Assembly: GCA_028023455.1 (NCBI GenBank)
Contig: JAQFVV010006294.1
Location: 1,382,001 to 1,446,000, forward strand
From: Epiperipatus broadwayi
Lineage: Eukaryota > Onychophora > Udeonychophora > Euonychophora > Peripatidae
Direction of reading: 5' to 3'
DNA length: 64,000 nucleotides
The position numbers and the translations under genes are program-made. A model generated the notes under the pieces. The model saw only the letters and a program-made list of their open reading frames with translations, did no database searches and had not been told where the DNA came from. Shown here piece by piece: positions 23,248 through 35,450 of this stretch (within the stretch, counting starts at the first letter, position 1; every line of letters starts with the position of its first letter).

Positions 23248-24744
23248 TATATATTATAAAAGTAAAAATTAATATAAGTTATATATAAAATTGTATATAA
23301 AAGTTAAAAAATAATATATTACAAATATTAAATGAACAATAAAATATAATTTTAAAATAAATAAAATTTAAAACAAATAATTATAAGGTATATGAATATT
23401 CATACAAATGTAATTAAAAAGAAAATCATATAGATATAATTATAGCAAAATATTTTGTTTCTATGTAGTCATATATATTTAAATATTTTATAGTTCTGAA
23501 GAAGACTTCTGGCCAGTCAAAACTGTAAAAAAATACTAATAATTTGAAAAAAATAAAATGATTGCATTGTATAAACTGGAAAAAAAAAAGGTGTTACTAA
23601 TTATAAAGAAAAATACTTCATGAATTTTCTTAAATTTCATACAATTTTTATCTTTTATCCATAGAAAACATTTTATTATATGAAATACTGTGCCACATTG
23701 AAATTCGGAAAGAATAAAAAAGTGAATCATAAAATGACTGCATATGGTACTTCGAGATGAAAAAATGACTGCTCTTATATAAAAAAAATTATTAAATTTA
23801 TGAATTTTAATGTTTCAATTTTTTTTATTCACATTTTTCTTTTCTTTTTTTTAGCTTGTTTACAATTTTTTTTATAGAATATATAACTGAAGTAATGTAT
23901 ATTGTTATAGCATATATCGCAGCTTCAATGTGTATATATTCAATGATGAAGACTTAAATTAAAAATAATATAATTTTAAATCTTTATGAAAAATATATTC
24001 ATAAAAAAAAACAGTACTAAGATATGAACATTCTGAAGACTTAATATTTTGAAAATTCTTGCAGTTTTTAGCACCAACTCATATCTGCACTACATAGTAA
24101 ATCAATGAGTGATAATATATCAATAAATTTTACTACTATTAATCCATAATATATCATTAAAATGAATATTAATCTTGCTATGAAACAATCTTGGAAAACA
24201 AAGAAAGGCTTATTTTTACAAGAAACTAAGCAGAAAGAGCAAAGAAAGCGTAAAACTTTTAATTAAATTTGTTCACTTGATTATTATTTAGATCCAACTC
24301 TTTGAATTATTGGATAGTACTTTAAAATTACAGTATTCATAATCAAAGATATATTAAATGATTTTTCTATAAATCAAAATCAAATAAATATACTTCTTTA
24401 TAAAAATAGACTTTAAAATTAAATCTCTCAGATATTTAAAAATAAAATAAAACAATAGTTTGTTTTAGTTAATTTATAAATATCACTGATATTTAATATA
24501 TATATATATGTATGTAAGACAATATTGTTTATAATAGGATTTAGTGATGTAACTCATATTTATCTTACTAAAATATATTAGATAATTTTTCTATAAAGCA
24601 AAGATTAATAAAAATTTCATACACATTTTTAAAAAAAATTACAGTGATAATTTTATTTATTTCAATTAATATATGAATACAACTGATATTTCAATATATA
24701 TGTGTATGCCACTACAATTTTAGTAACATATAAATCATATTTAC
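23248..24744. other. AT-rich sequence with one PLE-like motif
   Basis: The only recognisable unit is the motif listed at 23490-23527. A CATAAAATGACTGCATATGG phrase near 23728 resembles part of the foldback element at 26.9-27.5 kb and may be a scrap of it. Confidence 0.45.
23490..23527 (+). repeat. PLE-end signature CTGAAGAAG...GTCAAAAC, copy 1
   Basis: This contains TTCTGAAGAAGACTTCTGG followed by CAGTCAAAACTG. The same arrangement recurs near 46921 and 54067. It resembles the CTGAWGAAG-(stem)-GTCGAAACGTC block often seen at ends of Penelope-like elements and the CUGANGA...GAAAC core of hammerhead ribozymes. This copy has CAAAAC in place of CGAAAC, so any ribozyme activity is unlikely. Confidence 0.45.
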
Positions 24745-24849
24745 CGTTTCAAAATGCTGCAATTTTCCCAGCAGAAAGTCATTCACATTTTGATCACCTA
24801 ACATATAGATTTTAAGCTGATGTCGACATGTTACTTTATTTTCAGAAAT
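24745..24849 (-). CDS. Exon of ankyrin/pseudo-GTPase gene: degenerate P-loop
   Basis: This 105-bp exon has 35 codons and is phase 0 at both ends, with acceptor ttgtaaatag and donor GTAAAT. Seen: ISENKVTCRHQ followed by LKIYMLGDQNVNDFLLGKL and QHFET. Ras/Roc GTPases begin with beta1, the P-loop GDxxVGKTSLL and helix alpha1. Here the position and spacing are kept, but GxxxxGKT reads GDQNVNDF, so the Gly, Lys and Ser/Thr that bind phosphate and magnesium are absent. Together with the NIPQK switch II at 751-945, this suggests a pseudo-GTPase that no longer binds or hydrolyses GTP normally. It follows the ankyrin exons directly, as in Roco/DAPK-type proteins. An internal AG at 24834 offers an alternative acceptor but gives an immediate stop. 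Confidence 0.65.
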
Positions 24850-25907
24850 CTATTTACAAATTACAAAAGAATTTAAAAATTATTAAGTCAACAATTTTGG
24901 AAATTCATAATTAGTTTATTAGATAAAAATTAAAATTGCATAATAAAAACAGAAATTATATGAAAACAATTTAATATTTATGAAAAATTACTAAAACAAA
25001 TAATAAAAAATAGTATACAAATATTTTTGTAGTTGTATGAAACAGCACCCATAATTATAACATCATTCCTTTCAGAAATTATATCATTTCTGATCAAGAT
25101 ATTTTTTATTAAACACAACACATTGAGTAATTAATTCAATTCCACTTTTTTCCATGTGTAATATCATAAATATATTTATAACTTTCCATTTTATCAAGTA
25201 TACTTTTAATCACATAAATAAATGCATCTAAAATTGTTATTTTTTGACACTGCAGCAGATGTATCATCTACTTAATAAAATTTCAATATAACTCTACTAT
25301 ATTTGTGTAGTCAAAATTTAAAGCATATTTTTAAAATTGTAAACATTGATCACAAAAAAGCTACATTTCTGCGAGGTTTTATTTGTTTGGTTCTTTATTT
25401 TTTACAAATTCTTTTTTTAAAAAATCATTTAATATATTATAGCTAATAATACCCATGAATCTACGTCTAACATACAAGGTTAAATAATGTTAATAATTTA
25501 ATAATAATAGATGTTAGTCTTCACCAGATTTTGATCTACTATCTGATATAGAAAATAGCAATATATCCTATTTTCAAAACAATTCGATGATTAACATTCT
25601 TTATTTGATTTGCTGAGAAAGAAATGTCTGCAGAGAAATGAAGTCAATAATTTGGCCAATGGAGTTTTTAGATATATGGCCTTCTATGTATAAAAACTTC
25701 TAACTTTGCAAGACTCCCCCAAAATTCTCTTTATTAACATTTTGTTGAAACAAGGATGTCAAATAGTAATACCCATTGCATTTTTAATATTTACAAATGA
25801 CATTCAAAGTAGTAAACATTAATTCTTATTAAGCACAAGGTCAACACATAAATACATATAAGGCTCTAACCTTTAATACTATGCACCTTTTGAGTGCTTA
25901 ATTTTAC
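24850..25907. other. AT-rich intronic sequence, nothing recognised
   Basis: No repeat ends or coding sequence are recognised. Confidence 0.6.
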
Positions 25908-26193
25908 AGTGAGAGTGACCTCTACAAATCTTAACACAAGATTATGATTTTATAAAAATAAGAGCAGCTGTCTTATCTTTAACCTATTTTCTAATTATAT
26001 AGGCAAATCTAAAGCATTTCAATTTGAGAGTGTGAAGGACTTAATCAGTGAAGTATTTACTAGCTTCACATTCTCAAATCAAAATGCTTTAGATTTGCCT
26101 ATATAATTAGAAAGTAGGTTGAAGATAAGACGGACACTTTTATCTTTATAAAGTTGTAATCTTGTGTTAAGATTTGTAGAGGTCGCTCTCATG
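25908..26193. mobile_element. Foldback (long-hairpin) element, family A copy 1
   Basis: The left arm (about 25908-26047) and right arm (about 26065-26193) are inverted copies with few mismatches around a short loop. Landmarks in each arm are GACCTCTACAAATCTTAACA, CTTATCTTTAACCTA and TTGAGAGTGTGAAG. The same landmarks occur in the element at 59072-59558, so this is a family and not a chance palindrome. No coding sequence is present. Transcribed within an intron it would give roughly 130 bp of dsRNA. Confidence 0.85.
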
Positions 26194-26929
26194 GTATAAA
26201 TGACATTCATGTAAATTTTAGAATCAAATCCTATGATTCTAGAAGCTATATAGAGTTGTCTGAATGTGAAAATTATAACATAGGAAATTGTAAAAGTTTA
26301 AAAAATTGTATTACTGCACTACTGATGCATATAACAAATAGTATTGTTCCAGACATCATTAACCATGTATTTATTGTTTAGATAAAACATCTAAATTTTG
26401 TGAAATGAGAATAGTAAGTACATTACATAAACATTAACTTTTGCAAATGAAAGCTTTTGTTTTGTATTTTTTCCTTATGATGCTGAGCTCATGAGATATT
26501 CTGTACCTACATGCATATGTAAATAGTCTTATTTAATTATAATAATTATATATAATAAGAAGAGTATGATTTTAATTTGTCATTCTAACACAAATTTTTA
26601 AATTATATAATGTGAAGTTAAACAGTGGATTTGCTATTTATCCATATTAAAAAATAATAAAGTTATAAAATGAAAAAATATCACGATGACAACAGGAGTA
26701 TGGAAATTCAAATGTTTGATATTCCTAGCTCTCTTGATGAGAAGGGTTGTTCACAAAATGCATGCATAGTGAGAGAGAATGGCTGAATTTCTCAGTAGAT
26801 GGTTGTAATTTGGAGGAGTCGAAATGAGAGATGTATTGATAAAAACAAAACAACAAACAAAAAAATTATAAATATGTTTAACAAATTTTTGTAATTATTT
26901 TTCAAATACATATTACAAATATAAATTTA
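26194..26929. other. AT-rich sequence, nothing recognised
   Basis: No paired repeats or open frames were noted. Confidence 0.55.
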
Positions 26930-27545
26930 ATGTGAAAGGCTAAAACCTTCAACAGAAGCACCTTAAAATGCTTACATGACAGCCAATCAGATGTAATAAT
27001 GACTGCATATGGAACTCTCAATTCAAGAACACAAGAAAAAGATGGAATCATCTTCTTCTATACTTAAACTTATATATAAATAAGTTCCACATGCAGTCAT
27101 TATTACATTTGATTGGCTGTCACGTAAGCATTTTAAGATGCTTCTGTTGAAGGTTTTAGCTTTATCTTCTAGTGCTTAATAAATTTATATATTTACATTT
27201 GTTACTATCATTTCATTAGATTTAAAAAGTGCATCATTGTAAATCGAAAGATTTTGCGTTGTTTATTTATATATAATATTTAGTGAATTAAATGTGAAGA
27301 TGCTTTAAGCTTCATGCTCTTAGTTCAGAATGCTTGAGTCTGACTTATTTATATATAAATTTAAGTATAGAAGAAGGTGATCCCATCTTTTTCTTGTGTT
27401 CTTGAACTGAGAGTTCCACGTGCAGTCATTATTACATCTGATTGGCTGTCACGTAAGCATTTTAAAGCGTTTCTGTAGAAGGTTTTAGCCTTTCACGTTA
27501 TTATTAGATTATCTGCTAGTGCTTAATAAATTTATATATTTAAAA
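26930..27545. mobile_element. Compound foldback element with GAAA-capped centre
   Basis: Three arms are present. Arm a (26930-27075) includes GGCTAAAACCTTCAACAGAAG and CAGCCAATCAGATGTAATAA. Arm b (27083-27165) is inverted and partial. Arm c (27340-27495) is inverted and complete, ending GAAGGTTTTAGCCTTTCAC. Arms a and c form a long hairpin. The spacer between b and c holds GTAAATCGAAAGATTT (27239-27254), a short stem AAATC/GATTT closed by GAAA. Arms b and c are each followed by AGTGCTTAATAAATTTATAT, a direct repeat. Arm b looks like a secondary duplication inside the original hairpin. No coding sequence is present. Confidence 0.8.
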
Positions 27546-27872
27546 ATAAATTTAATAAATTTATCTGAAAGAAATATGAGATACTTATATTTCTGAATTG
27601 ATCTATAGGTAAAAATGAACAATTTATTGATAAATATATTGTAACACAAACTACAAAAATGATTAAGAATTATAATTTATTCATGTGAGAAATGAATTCT
27701 TCTATAACTTAAATGTCCCTTTGAGTTTTACTTTTTTTAATAAACGATGTATTATAATAAGTTGATTTGTCAATTATTTTTTAGTCACTACTACTGACTG
27801 TAATGATATTGAGTATGTTAAACCACTAAACATCACATGATCACTATCTCATACTAGCACATAATTGTTATT
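27546..27872. other. AT-rich sequence, nothing recognised
   Basis: No features are supported here. Confidence 0.55.
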
Positions 27873-28033
27873 AAACAAGGCAAAACTCCATACAGTAGTG
27901 CCAGAAAATAGTCTGAGGATATTGAATGAGTAGGCACTAGATAGGGATTTTATGCACAAGCCTTCTGGCATCCATTGATTACTCTGATTGCCACAAGGTG
28001 GCACTACTGTATGGAGAGAGTTTTGCCTTGTTT
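27873..28033. mobile_element. Small TIR element (MITE), about 160 bp
   Basis: The left end AAACAAGGCAAAACTCC-ATACAGTAGTGCCA and the right end, as its complement, match over about 30 bp with one small gap (extra GAGA on the right). No coding sequence is present. The flanks are too similar to TIR sequence to fix the target duplication, so the superfamily is open. Confidence 0.75.
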
Positions 28034-28450
28034 GATATTGAGTGTGCTTATAAAAGATATTAGCTGTTTAAAATAATAATTGTGAAATATTAAAGTAAGA
28101 ATAATAAAATTTACTTGATTTTTGGTTGCTTAAAGTTCCCATTTCAATCTTGAAGAATTTTTATACAAAGTCATTATTCAATGTATCACTTGATAAAGAT
28201 TCTTTTTTTCTTTTAATATGACAAGTAGAAAAAACATTAGTTTTTTGCAGTAAGTTTTCAACCAATCATAATAAAAAAATTTCAGAATCTTTATACAGGA
28301 AAAAATATTTTGTATTGCAAATTTATATGATCCTCTATATCTTGAGTAAATAAATGAAGTGCAGAATCTTGTCAGATGTTACATTTAAAGTACGATGGAT
28401 AAAAATGAACTCAAAGTATTCCAAACTCATGCTCCCTAATATGCATAAGC
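28034..28450. other. AT-rich sequence, nothing recognised
   Basis: No features are supported here. Confidence 0.5.
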
Positions 28451-28454
28451 CATG

Positions 28455-28620
28455 GATGATTCAGTTCAATGGTAGAATGATAGACTCTGGAGCACAAATT
28501 TCATGTATTCAAATTCAGTTCTGTCATTTCTAGTGTTTAAACTTCTTACGAACTCCCAAGTAATAAACCATTCAACAACAACAATAATAATAGTAATAAT
28601 TTAGTAGTAGTAGTAAATAG
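28455..28620 (+). repeat. tRNA-derived SINE, best local copy
   Basis: A box-like TGGTAGAATGATAGAC is followed by a B box-like ATTCAAATTCAG. Next comes the family tail TTTAAACTTCTTACGAACTCC and an (CAA/AAT)n simple-sequence end. The same tail is present at 15.9, 49.2 and (minus strand) 53.8 kb. It lies about 300 bp from the ankyrin exon at 28913-28969. Confidence 0.7.
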
Positions 28621-28912
28621 TATTTGCAATACTATTATGCAGTTTTTTTTTTCAAATTGCATCAGTAATCTATTTAACATGATTGTTTTTGTAATTAATA
28701 TAATGATTCTTATAAGAAACTCCTCGCACAAGTTCTTGTTGGAGTTATACTCTCTTATATATATATTGCTTGTTTAATAAATAAATAAATAACTCAATTT
28801 TTTAGTTTGCATACTTTTTCCATTTTCATATAATTACAAAATAAAATTTTAATTTTTTCTTAAATATATTAAACATTAAAAAGAAAGTTGAATTAAAAAA
28901 AAAAGTACATAC

Positions 28913-28969
28913 TATATCTAACAGTGGAAGACTTTTTGACTGAGCAATATCCAATGGAGCTTGTTTTAT
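28913..28969 (-). CDS. Exon of ankyrin/pseudo-GTPase gene: last ankyrin helix
   Basis: This 57-bp exon has 19 codons and is phase 0 at both ends, with acceptor tctaatacag and donor GTATGT. It reads IKQAPLDIAQSKSLPLLDI. 'TPLDIA' is the ankyrin consensus (TPLHLA) and is here APLDIA, followed by the usual second helix. Joined to the exon at 44736-44843 (ending NYHHENN) it completes an ankyrin repeat. It is followed in frame by the P-loop-like exon at 24745-24849. Confidence 0.65.
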
Positions 28970-29185
28970 CTGTATTAGAAAATAATAATAAAAAATTAAA
29001 AAATAGCCCCTTTCAATAATAAATTCTAAAAAAAAATAATCGAATTTAATATTTTATATATAATATGAGTTTGTTATTTTTATTGGTTAATTCTACAACT
29101 TTATATCTATTTTTTGGATATTATTTCATTTTATAATGCTTTAATCAATAGTAACAATTCTTCAAACCCTGAATATTAAAATAGT

Positions 29186-31947
29186 GTTCTTACTTAATAT
29201 AATCAAACTTAACTGTCATCCATATTAAAAATAGGTCACACAAGCAGTTAGTAAAGACCACTAAACAAAATGTAAATATTCTAAAAGAGAAAATAACACA
29301 ACATAGTAGTTACGTGCTTTAAATACATATTTTCATGCTTGTTTTAAGACAAGTTGTTCAAGTGCCTTCACTAATATTCAAGGTTATAAGTACCACCAAA
29401 TTTATACTTGTATTGGTTACTTTTAATTACCAAGATCTGTTCAGTTTCCATTATGATTGTTTATTTTTAAAGTTACGTTGCTTGTATTTCTCATGTTAAC
29501 TTCGCTAGGTTCTAAAGTAATTGCTGAAATCCTGGAATGTATATCTCTGTAAATGAATATGACATTGATATGAATTATCTTTTGTAATCTTCAAACAGTG
29601 AATATTAAAATAAATACAAAAACAATGATTAATGTTATCAAATCCTATTTGATAAGCTAGCTAAGATTGTTCTTATTAAATTTCATAGAATTACCCATTA
29701 GTGCATATAAAAACCAATTCATAATCGTTGCTACATGGCAGCTATATAAATAGACATATATAGTAGCTGCTATATTGAAAATAATAAAATTTACTATAAT
29801 TTTAACTTACTGATATGCTAGTATACTTTTTTCTGTAGACATCTTACCACTTAACATTTAATGTTCCACTCATTCAATAAAGAAAGCATGAGTACATTCA
29901 ACAATATTTATGAATTATTATTACTTACAGCAATTACCAATATTCCAGGTGTAAGCAAAATTAATGTTTATTATTCAGTGATTGTTACCCAGAAAAAAAA
30001 CCTCATTAGAAAAAAGATTAATAAGAATTTTAGATTTAATAAAATGAATAGTTCATGGGAGCTGCCAAATAATTTATTTCTTGGGGGAAAGTTTGATTAG
30101 CAATTACACAAATTGATGATTTCTTACACAAATTTCTACAGCAATGTCTCTAAGAAAGTCTTACATGAAATTTATTTCACTACCTACTATGAAAGTGATT
30201 CAACTTAAATGTTGATGAAATTGCAAAATGAAATGAAGTCAGTTTTAAACTAGTGTAACAAAAAGAAATTTGATATTATATAAATAAAAACAGCAACAAT
30301 TTTTCTTTATCGATTCACCACTAGCTTAATAAATAATTCTCTTAAACAGCAGATACTAGCAAACACAATCAAGAAGACTGTGAATTTACCAAAATAAGAT
30401 AAAATATTTTTCAGGTAAGCTATTTTTCTGACAATTCTTCATGGTACTATAAAATTAATTTTATCAATATTTATACTATATAAAATAATATACAAATATA
30501 AAATGCAAGCCAAAATGACCACTGCATCATTAAGTCAACAGAAGATTATTTAATAGAAAAAAAAAAGCTTATTATTCAAAGCTAAATGATCAAGCTAAAA
30601 CAATGTCTACTACAATTATTGTTTAATAGGTTGACTACTCCAAAAACATATATATATTGAAGAACTTTCTTATTTTATAAGAATATAATTAAATCTTTCT
30701 AACATTGAGATGATGTTGGACACTTGTACATTTTATAGAGAAGAGTAAATTTTACTTGTAGACCTGGGGAGTAGCATGTTATTGGTCAGCAACTTATGGC
30801 ATGCAAGCATTAGAAATAAAAAAACAACAACTTGAATATAACTTATTGCATTTATTCTTTTAGCCTTTCAGGTCACTAAAAATTAAAGTAGACATACATA
30901 TCTAATTGCTTGACAATACCATAAAATCATTTGTTGGGGGGAGGGGGTGACATCTAATTAAAATGAGATAGATGGCATTAAACAGAAAAGACCACTCAGG
31001 TGATTTCATTCTATCCCCTGGAAGATTATGTTTGACTTCACAGAAAAAAATCATATTACAATAATAAAATTTATAATAAAAGTGGTATGTCCAAGACTGA
31101 AGTCACAAGTCACTGGTCTCTTGTCAAAAATAAAAAAAGGTATCATCCAAAACTCAATTATGCTGATTAATAATGTTATTTTTTTAGAAGATTTTTTTTA
31201 CATTTCTTGAGCAAACATTTTTCATTATCAGATATTAAACTATTCAATAGATTAGTCTTGTATCCTATTTACACTATATTGAAAAAAAAAAAAAACTATT
31301 ATCAAGTGCCAATTTGGAGAAACTTTTATATATTATGATTATATGATATGTGATTCTCTGTACCACCATTAAAAAATTTCCAGTCAACTTATTAATAGGA
31401 ATTCAGAACTCATTAACCACTCTATTCTTATCCAAAACATTGCAAATGAATAATGTATAAATCAGGTCTTCCAGAACTCAAGAATAAAGTTAAATGAAGT
31501 TATATGGTATAAAGATTCCAAAAATATCTCTTTAATAAAATGTTGTTGGACCCATAAGCAACTACAGAAGATAATTGTTCCTATCAATGTCACATTATTC
31601 ATTTACAGTAACATAAATCCCAGGATTTCAGCAGTTACTTTAGTATCTAGCAAAGTTTATATAAAAATACAAGCAATGTACCTTTAAAAAATAAACAATC
31701 ATAATGGAAACTGAATAGATCTTGGTAGTTAGAAGTAACCAATACAAGTGTAGATTTGGTGGTACTTATAATCTTGAATATTGCCTTAAAACAAGCATGA
31801 GAAGATTTATTTAAAACACATAACTACTATGTTGTGTTATTTTCTTCTTTAGAATATTTACATTTTGCTTGGTAGTCTTTACTAACTGCTAGACAGGTCT
31901 ATTTTTAATATGGATAACACTTGAGTTTAATTATATTAAATAAAAAC
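29186..31947. mobile_element. Long-TIR DNA element, 2.76 kb, no recognised transposase
   Basis: The left arm (29186 to about 29600) and right arm (about 31550-31947) are inverted copies of roughly 400 bp, with shared blocks such as GGTGGTACTTATAATCTTG (right arm) and AACACAACATAGTAGTTA (left arm). The interior (29600-31550) has only short frames (29861-30100 and 31028-31210) without family motifs. Long TIRs fit a Mutator-like, Sola-like or other DNA element, probably non-autonomous. Exact ends and the duplication are uncertain. A TCTTCAAACxxTGAATATTA phrase occurs both just outside the left end (29159) and at the inner end of the left arm (29589). Confidence 0.75.
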
Positions 31948-34085
31948 ATTGTTTTCATTTTATGTTACATGCATCCTGTTCAAAGGCTGCCATTTCATAA
32001 TCCAATAGAACAGTATTCAATAAAACTTCTATTATTTGTTAAAAATCTCTTATTGCACAGTGATAGAGTGGTAGAATTTAATTGTCCCTTTGGCACTAAA
32101 ACATCACAACAACTATCTGTAACATTATTTTTTATTTGTTGAAATCATGGTAAACTGCCAAGAGTGTCTATCAGAAACTTATGAAATGTCTTAATAAAAA
32201 ATGAAATAAAAAAATGTTGGCAAGCTACTAAGATGGGGGTCTAATCCTTCATTAAACTGAAATAGCATGTTTAATCATCCATCTAAATAATAGAAAAGTA
32301 TCTCAAAAAATTACTTTTAGAAAAAATCTCTTTAAGACCTAACTAATATCACTTAAAGATGTGAGGCAAATACTCTTAAACAACAAGAAATTTCTTAACA
32401 GAAAACTATATATTAAGTTTAAAGTATTCAAAATTGCGAATCTCAATACTCACTTCAAAATCTCCTTTCGGAGAAATTCATCCAGCAAGTCTTTCAAATA
32501 AAAAAAAAAGAATTACCAAATACCGTTATTATTGTAATTTCATCCATAAAGCAAAAATAATCATAGTTATTATGATTATCTGATTTAAAAATGAAACAAT
32601 CTCCCCTATAGTGCAATACAAATCATGAAAGACATCACTAATGGATATCTAATTTATCCATACGATAAAAAAAAAATGAAAAAAATAAAGAATTTAATGA
32701 AACTGTAACAAATCCATTTCCCAGTTGGAATTTATACAGAATTACTAAATAAATAAATATTTTAATACAAGTGTACTTAAACTAAATTTAATTAAAGGGT
32801 ATTAGAACACAAACTTTCCAGTTCCCTTCAGTCATCCACTTCATCTAATTGAAGCTGGTTCAATTTTCTTTTTTGTCTCAGATTTTGCAAAGGACTCCTT
32901 TTCCTGCTTTACATGATCAAGGATCACACTTTATTATAGTTAACATTTTTATCATTATAATTACAGCATTTATTTTGATTTTAGTCGACACAATTTATAG
33001 CAAAAGATAACTTGCAAATCATTTAATCTGTGAGAAATTATTTTTCTTTCATAATTTGCTATAAAAATCATCTTTAAAAAAATATTTTATTAACTTCCAC
33101 ATACTCTATTATTTGCTTGCTTATACTTTTTATCTACCAATCTGAAATCTGACAATGGATGCATCTGAATGTATGGTTATATTCAAAATCAGTTTAATAA
33201 TGCAATCACACAGAATTATAATAAATAGTATATAATACACTAAATTTTATTAAACTTAGATGGAAATTTATGGCAAACTTCTCAGATGACCAAATTCTTT
33301 TTTTTTTAAAACTACAAACTCACAGAATCTTTGGCAAAAAACTCTTTCAGAACTGCTTTGGACTCACCTTAAACTTACCCTCAACAATGAACTTGTCCAA
33401 CTATAGATCACTCTAGATAGGATTCAGAATACAATGTAGCTGTCCACTTAAACAACAATTACTTAAAAACAAATACTTAATGATGCTAAGAGGACAAACA
33501 AATAAATCTGAATTCTCACTGTAAGGTAGGATAGCTAATTATAAAACTGAGATCCATTTGATATAAGTGCTATTGAATCATTTTCAAAACAGTAATTTAC
33601 ATGTCTGGACTTAACACTGACAGTAAAACATATGATCCACTATTTATAGAAGGCAGAGCAGGAAGCTGTTGGAAGCAAATACTATTGGATTTTTCACAAG
33701 GCAGGTTAACATAGCTGAAAATGTTCAATTTATTAGAGGAAATCACAGCATTTTCCAATTCACTGGTTTTTACTGGAAACAACCACATATTTGTAATCTC
33801 ACAACTATAACAGATAGTGAACTCTTATGACTGTTGTAATTATATTATTAGTGTAAGTATTCAATGTTTCTTTAATCGTATCTCAATTACTTATTTAGTC
33901 AGAAAACATTATTTTGGGATAGGAAAATATATACATACATACAGAAATAATAAATCTATTTTTAATATATTTGGAAAAGCTTCAAATCATGCCTGTAAAT
34001 CTAGTGAAATACTATCACTATATTGTTCCAAATCAGTAAAATAAAATTTCCACCAAATTATATGTAGAAAAACTCTAATTTTTTT
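31948..34085. other. AT-rich sequence; one gene-like minus-strand ORF at 33597-33788
   Basis: The ORF at 33597-33788 (minus, 63 codons) reads MWLFPVKTSELENAVISSNK and later NLPCEKSNSICFQQLPALPS. Its amino-acid mix is less AT-biased than chance ORFs here, but no motif, acceptor or donor ties it to a gene. Nothing else is seen in this stretch. Confidence 0.3.
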
Positions 34086-35450
34086 TTTCAAAAGATTATT
34101 TATAAATATGGATAACCAAGATGTCTGCCACCACAGACCACATGTGAAAAATTGCTAAAAACTCCTACATGGAAATAGCAAAGCTCATCTCTTTGATAGA
34201 TTAGAAAAATAAAAATGAATTGGAAACAGTTAATAGAACAAGGGTATAACCAACTTTTAGATTTCATCAATCAACTATTGGTGACCTTATGAAATTATAT
34301 TTTTTATCAAAGAACATGGACATCGATATTACAGAGTCACAGGAAGGTTGGACCTATGACAGCCTAACAAAAATTAAAGGTTTTTAACACAATGACATCA
34401 AAGGATCTCTTTAAATCTTTCAAGCAATTTTTTATGGATTGCTCATTAATAATGGTAACCACAGATAAACATTGTATCTTTTTATAGATTCCCTAAAGAA
34501 CTTTTATTTGACAAGTGTAATGAAAAAAACCTATAGAACATGATCATACACAATGCAGAAAACCTAAAACTGAGATATCTAGTAATAGAATTTGAAAGCG
34601 AAGAGAAAAAGACAACTTCAAGGAAGAAATTAAAATTTTGGACAAATAAATGCTAATTTTAGTTAACCTAAATAGAGAAAATCATATCACAAGCTTATTT
34701 AAAAATATGTATCTCAATTATTCCATTGCAGATTTCATCAAGCTAAAAATTTTCAACCAACATATATTAAAAAATACACCTCTGTTTTTAAAGTAAAACT
34801 ATGAGAAAATATAAATCTGGAAAATATCCCATATTAAGAAGCAACTTTATTTTTAATAAAAAATGATTAAAATGTTAGTGCTTTTATTGCAAAGAGCACA
34901 GTCATAGATTATCAGCAATTGCTCTAAACTATACTGCACACAATGTAACATGAGATCCACTCCCATCCATCAATGTCCAAAGGAAATAAATACTAGCCAA
35001 TAATTCAAATTGAAAAATAAAAAATATCTAGAACAAATGACAAAACCAATAAAAAAAATCAGCATAAACAATTATGCCAATTGGTCCCACAATCAATCAA
35101 GCCTAATAACAATAAAAGCAAAGAGCATTCTAATGACAATTTAATGCAAAATCTTCCTGATGATATAGCACCTACAACAAGCCCCGTAAACAAAACATCA
35201 CCTGACATCATGGATACTCTCACTATCTGTCCACTGGAAGTGAACATAAAAACAAAACCAGGAATCCCTTCAGGGGAAAATAGTAAAAGTGAAGGATACA
35301 GTAATGGATGACAGTGGTAAAGAAATATTACTCACATAGTTTGAAACAATTAAAAAAGTAAAAACTGTGAACAATTCTAAAAATTCTGACTTCTCAGCAT
35401 CATCATCAGACAAAGAAAATAGCAATATGAAAGTAGTAAGATATATAATT
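34086..35450 (+). pseudogene. LINE ORF1 (gag-like) remnant with zinc knuckles
   Basis: Plus-strand pieces in shifting frames include KLISLIDRLEKKNELETVN (near 34170) and MDIDITESQEGWTYDSLTK (near 34317). A zinc-knuckle array lies at about 34879-35000: CFYCKEHSH, then after a one-base shift NCSKLYCTQCNMRS and HQCPKE. Tandem CCHC knuckles are typical of ORF1 of I/Jockey-type LINEs, where they bind the element RNA. The 35081-35311 frame (PDDIAPTTSPVNKTSP) is probably its low-complexity C-terminal tail. Frameshifts and stops are frequent. Confidence 0.6.

Noticed and set aside
35059-35247. Minus-strand ORF of 62 codons
   Set aside because: Antisense shadow of the LINE ORF1 tail, which has the better protein-like content on the plus strand.
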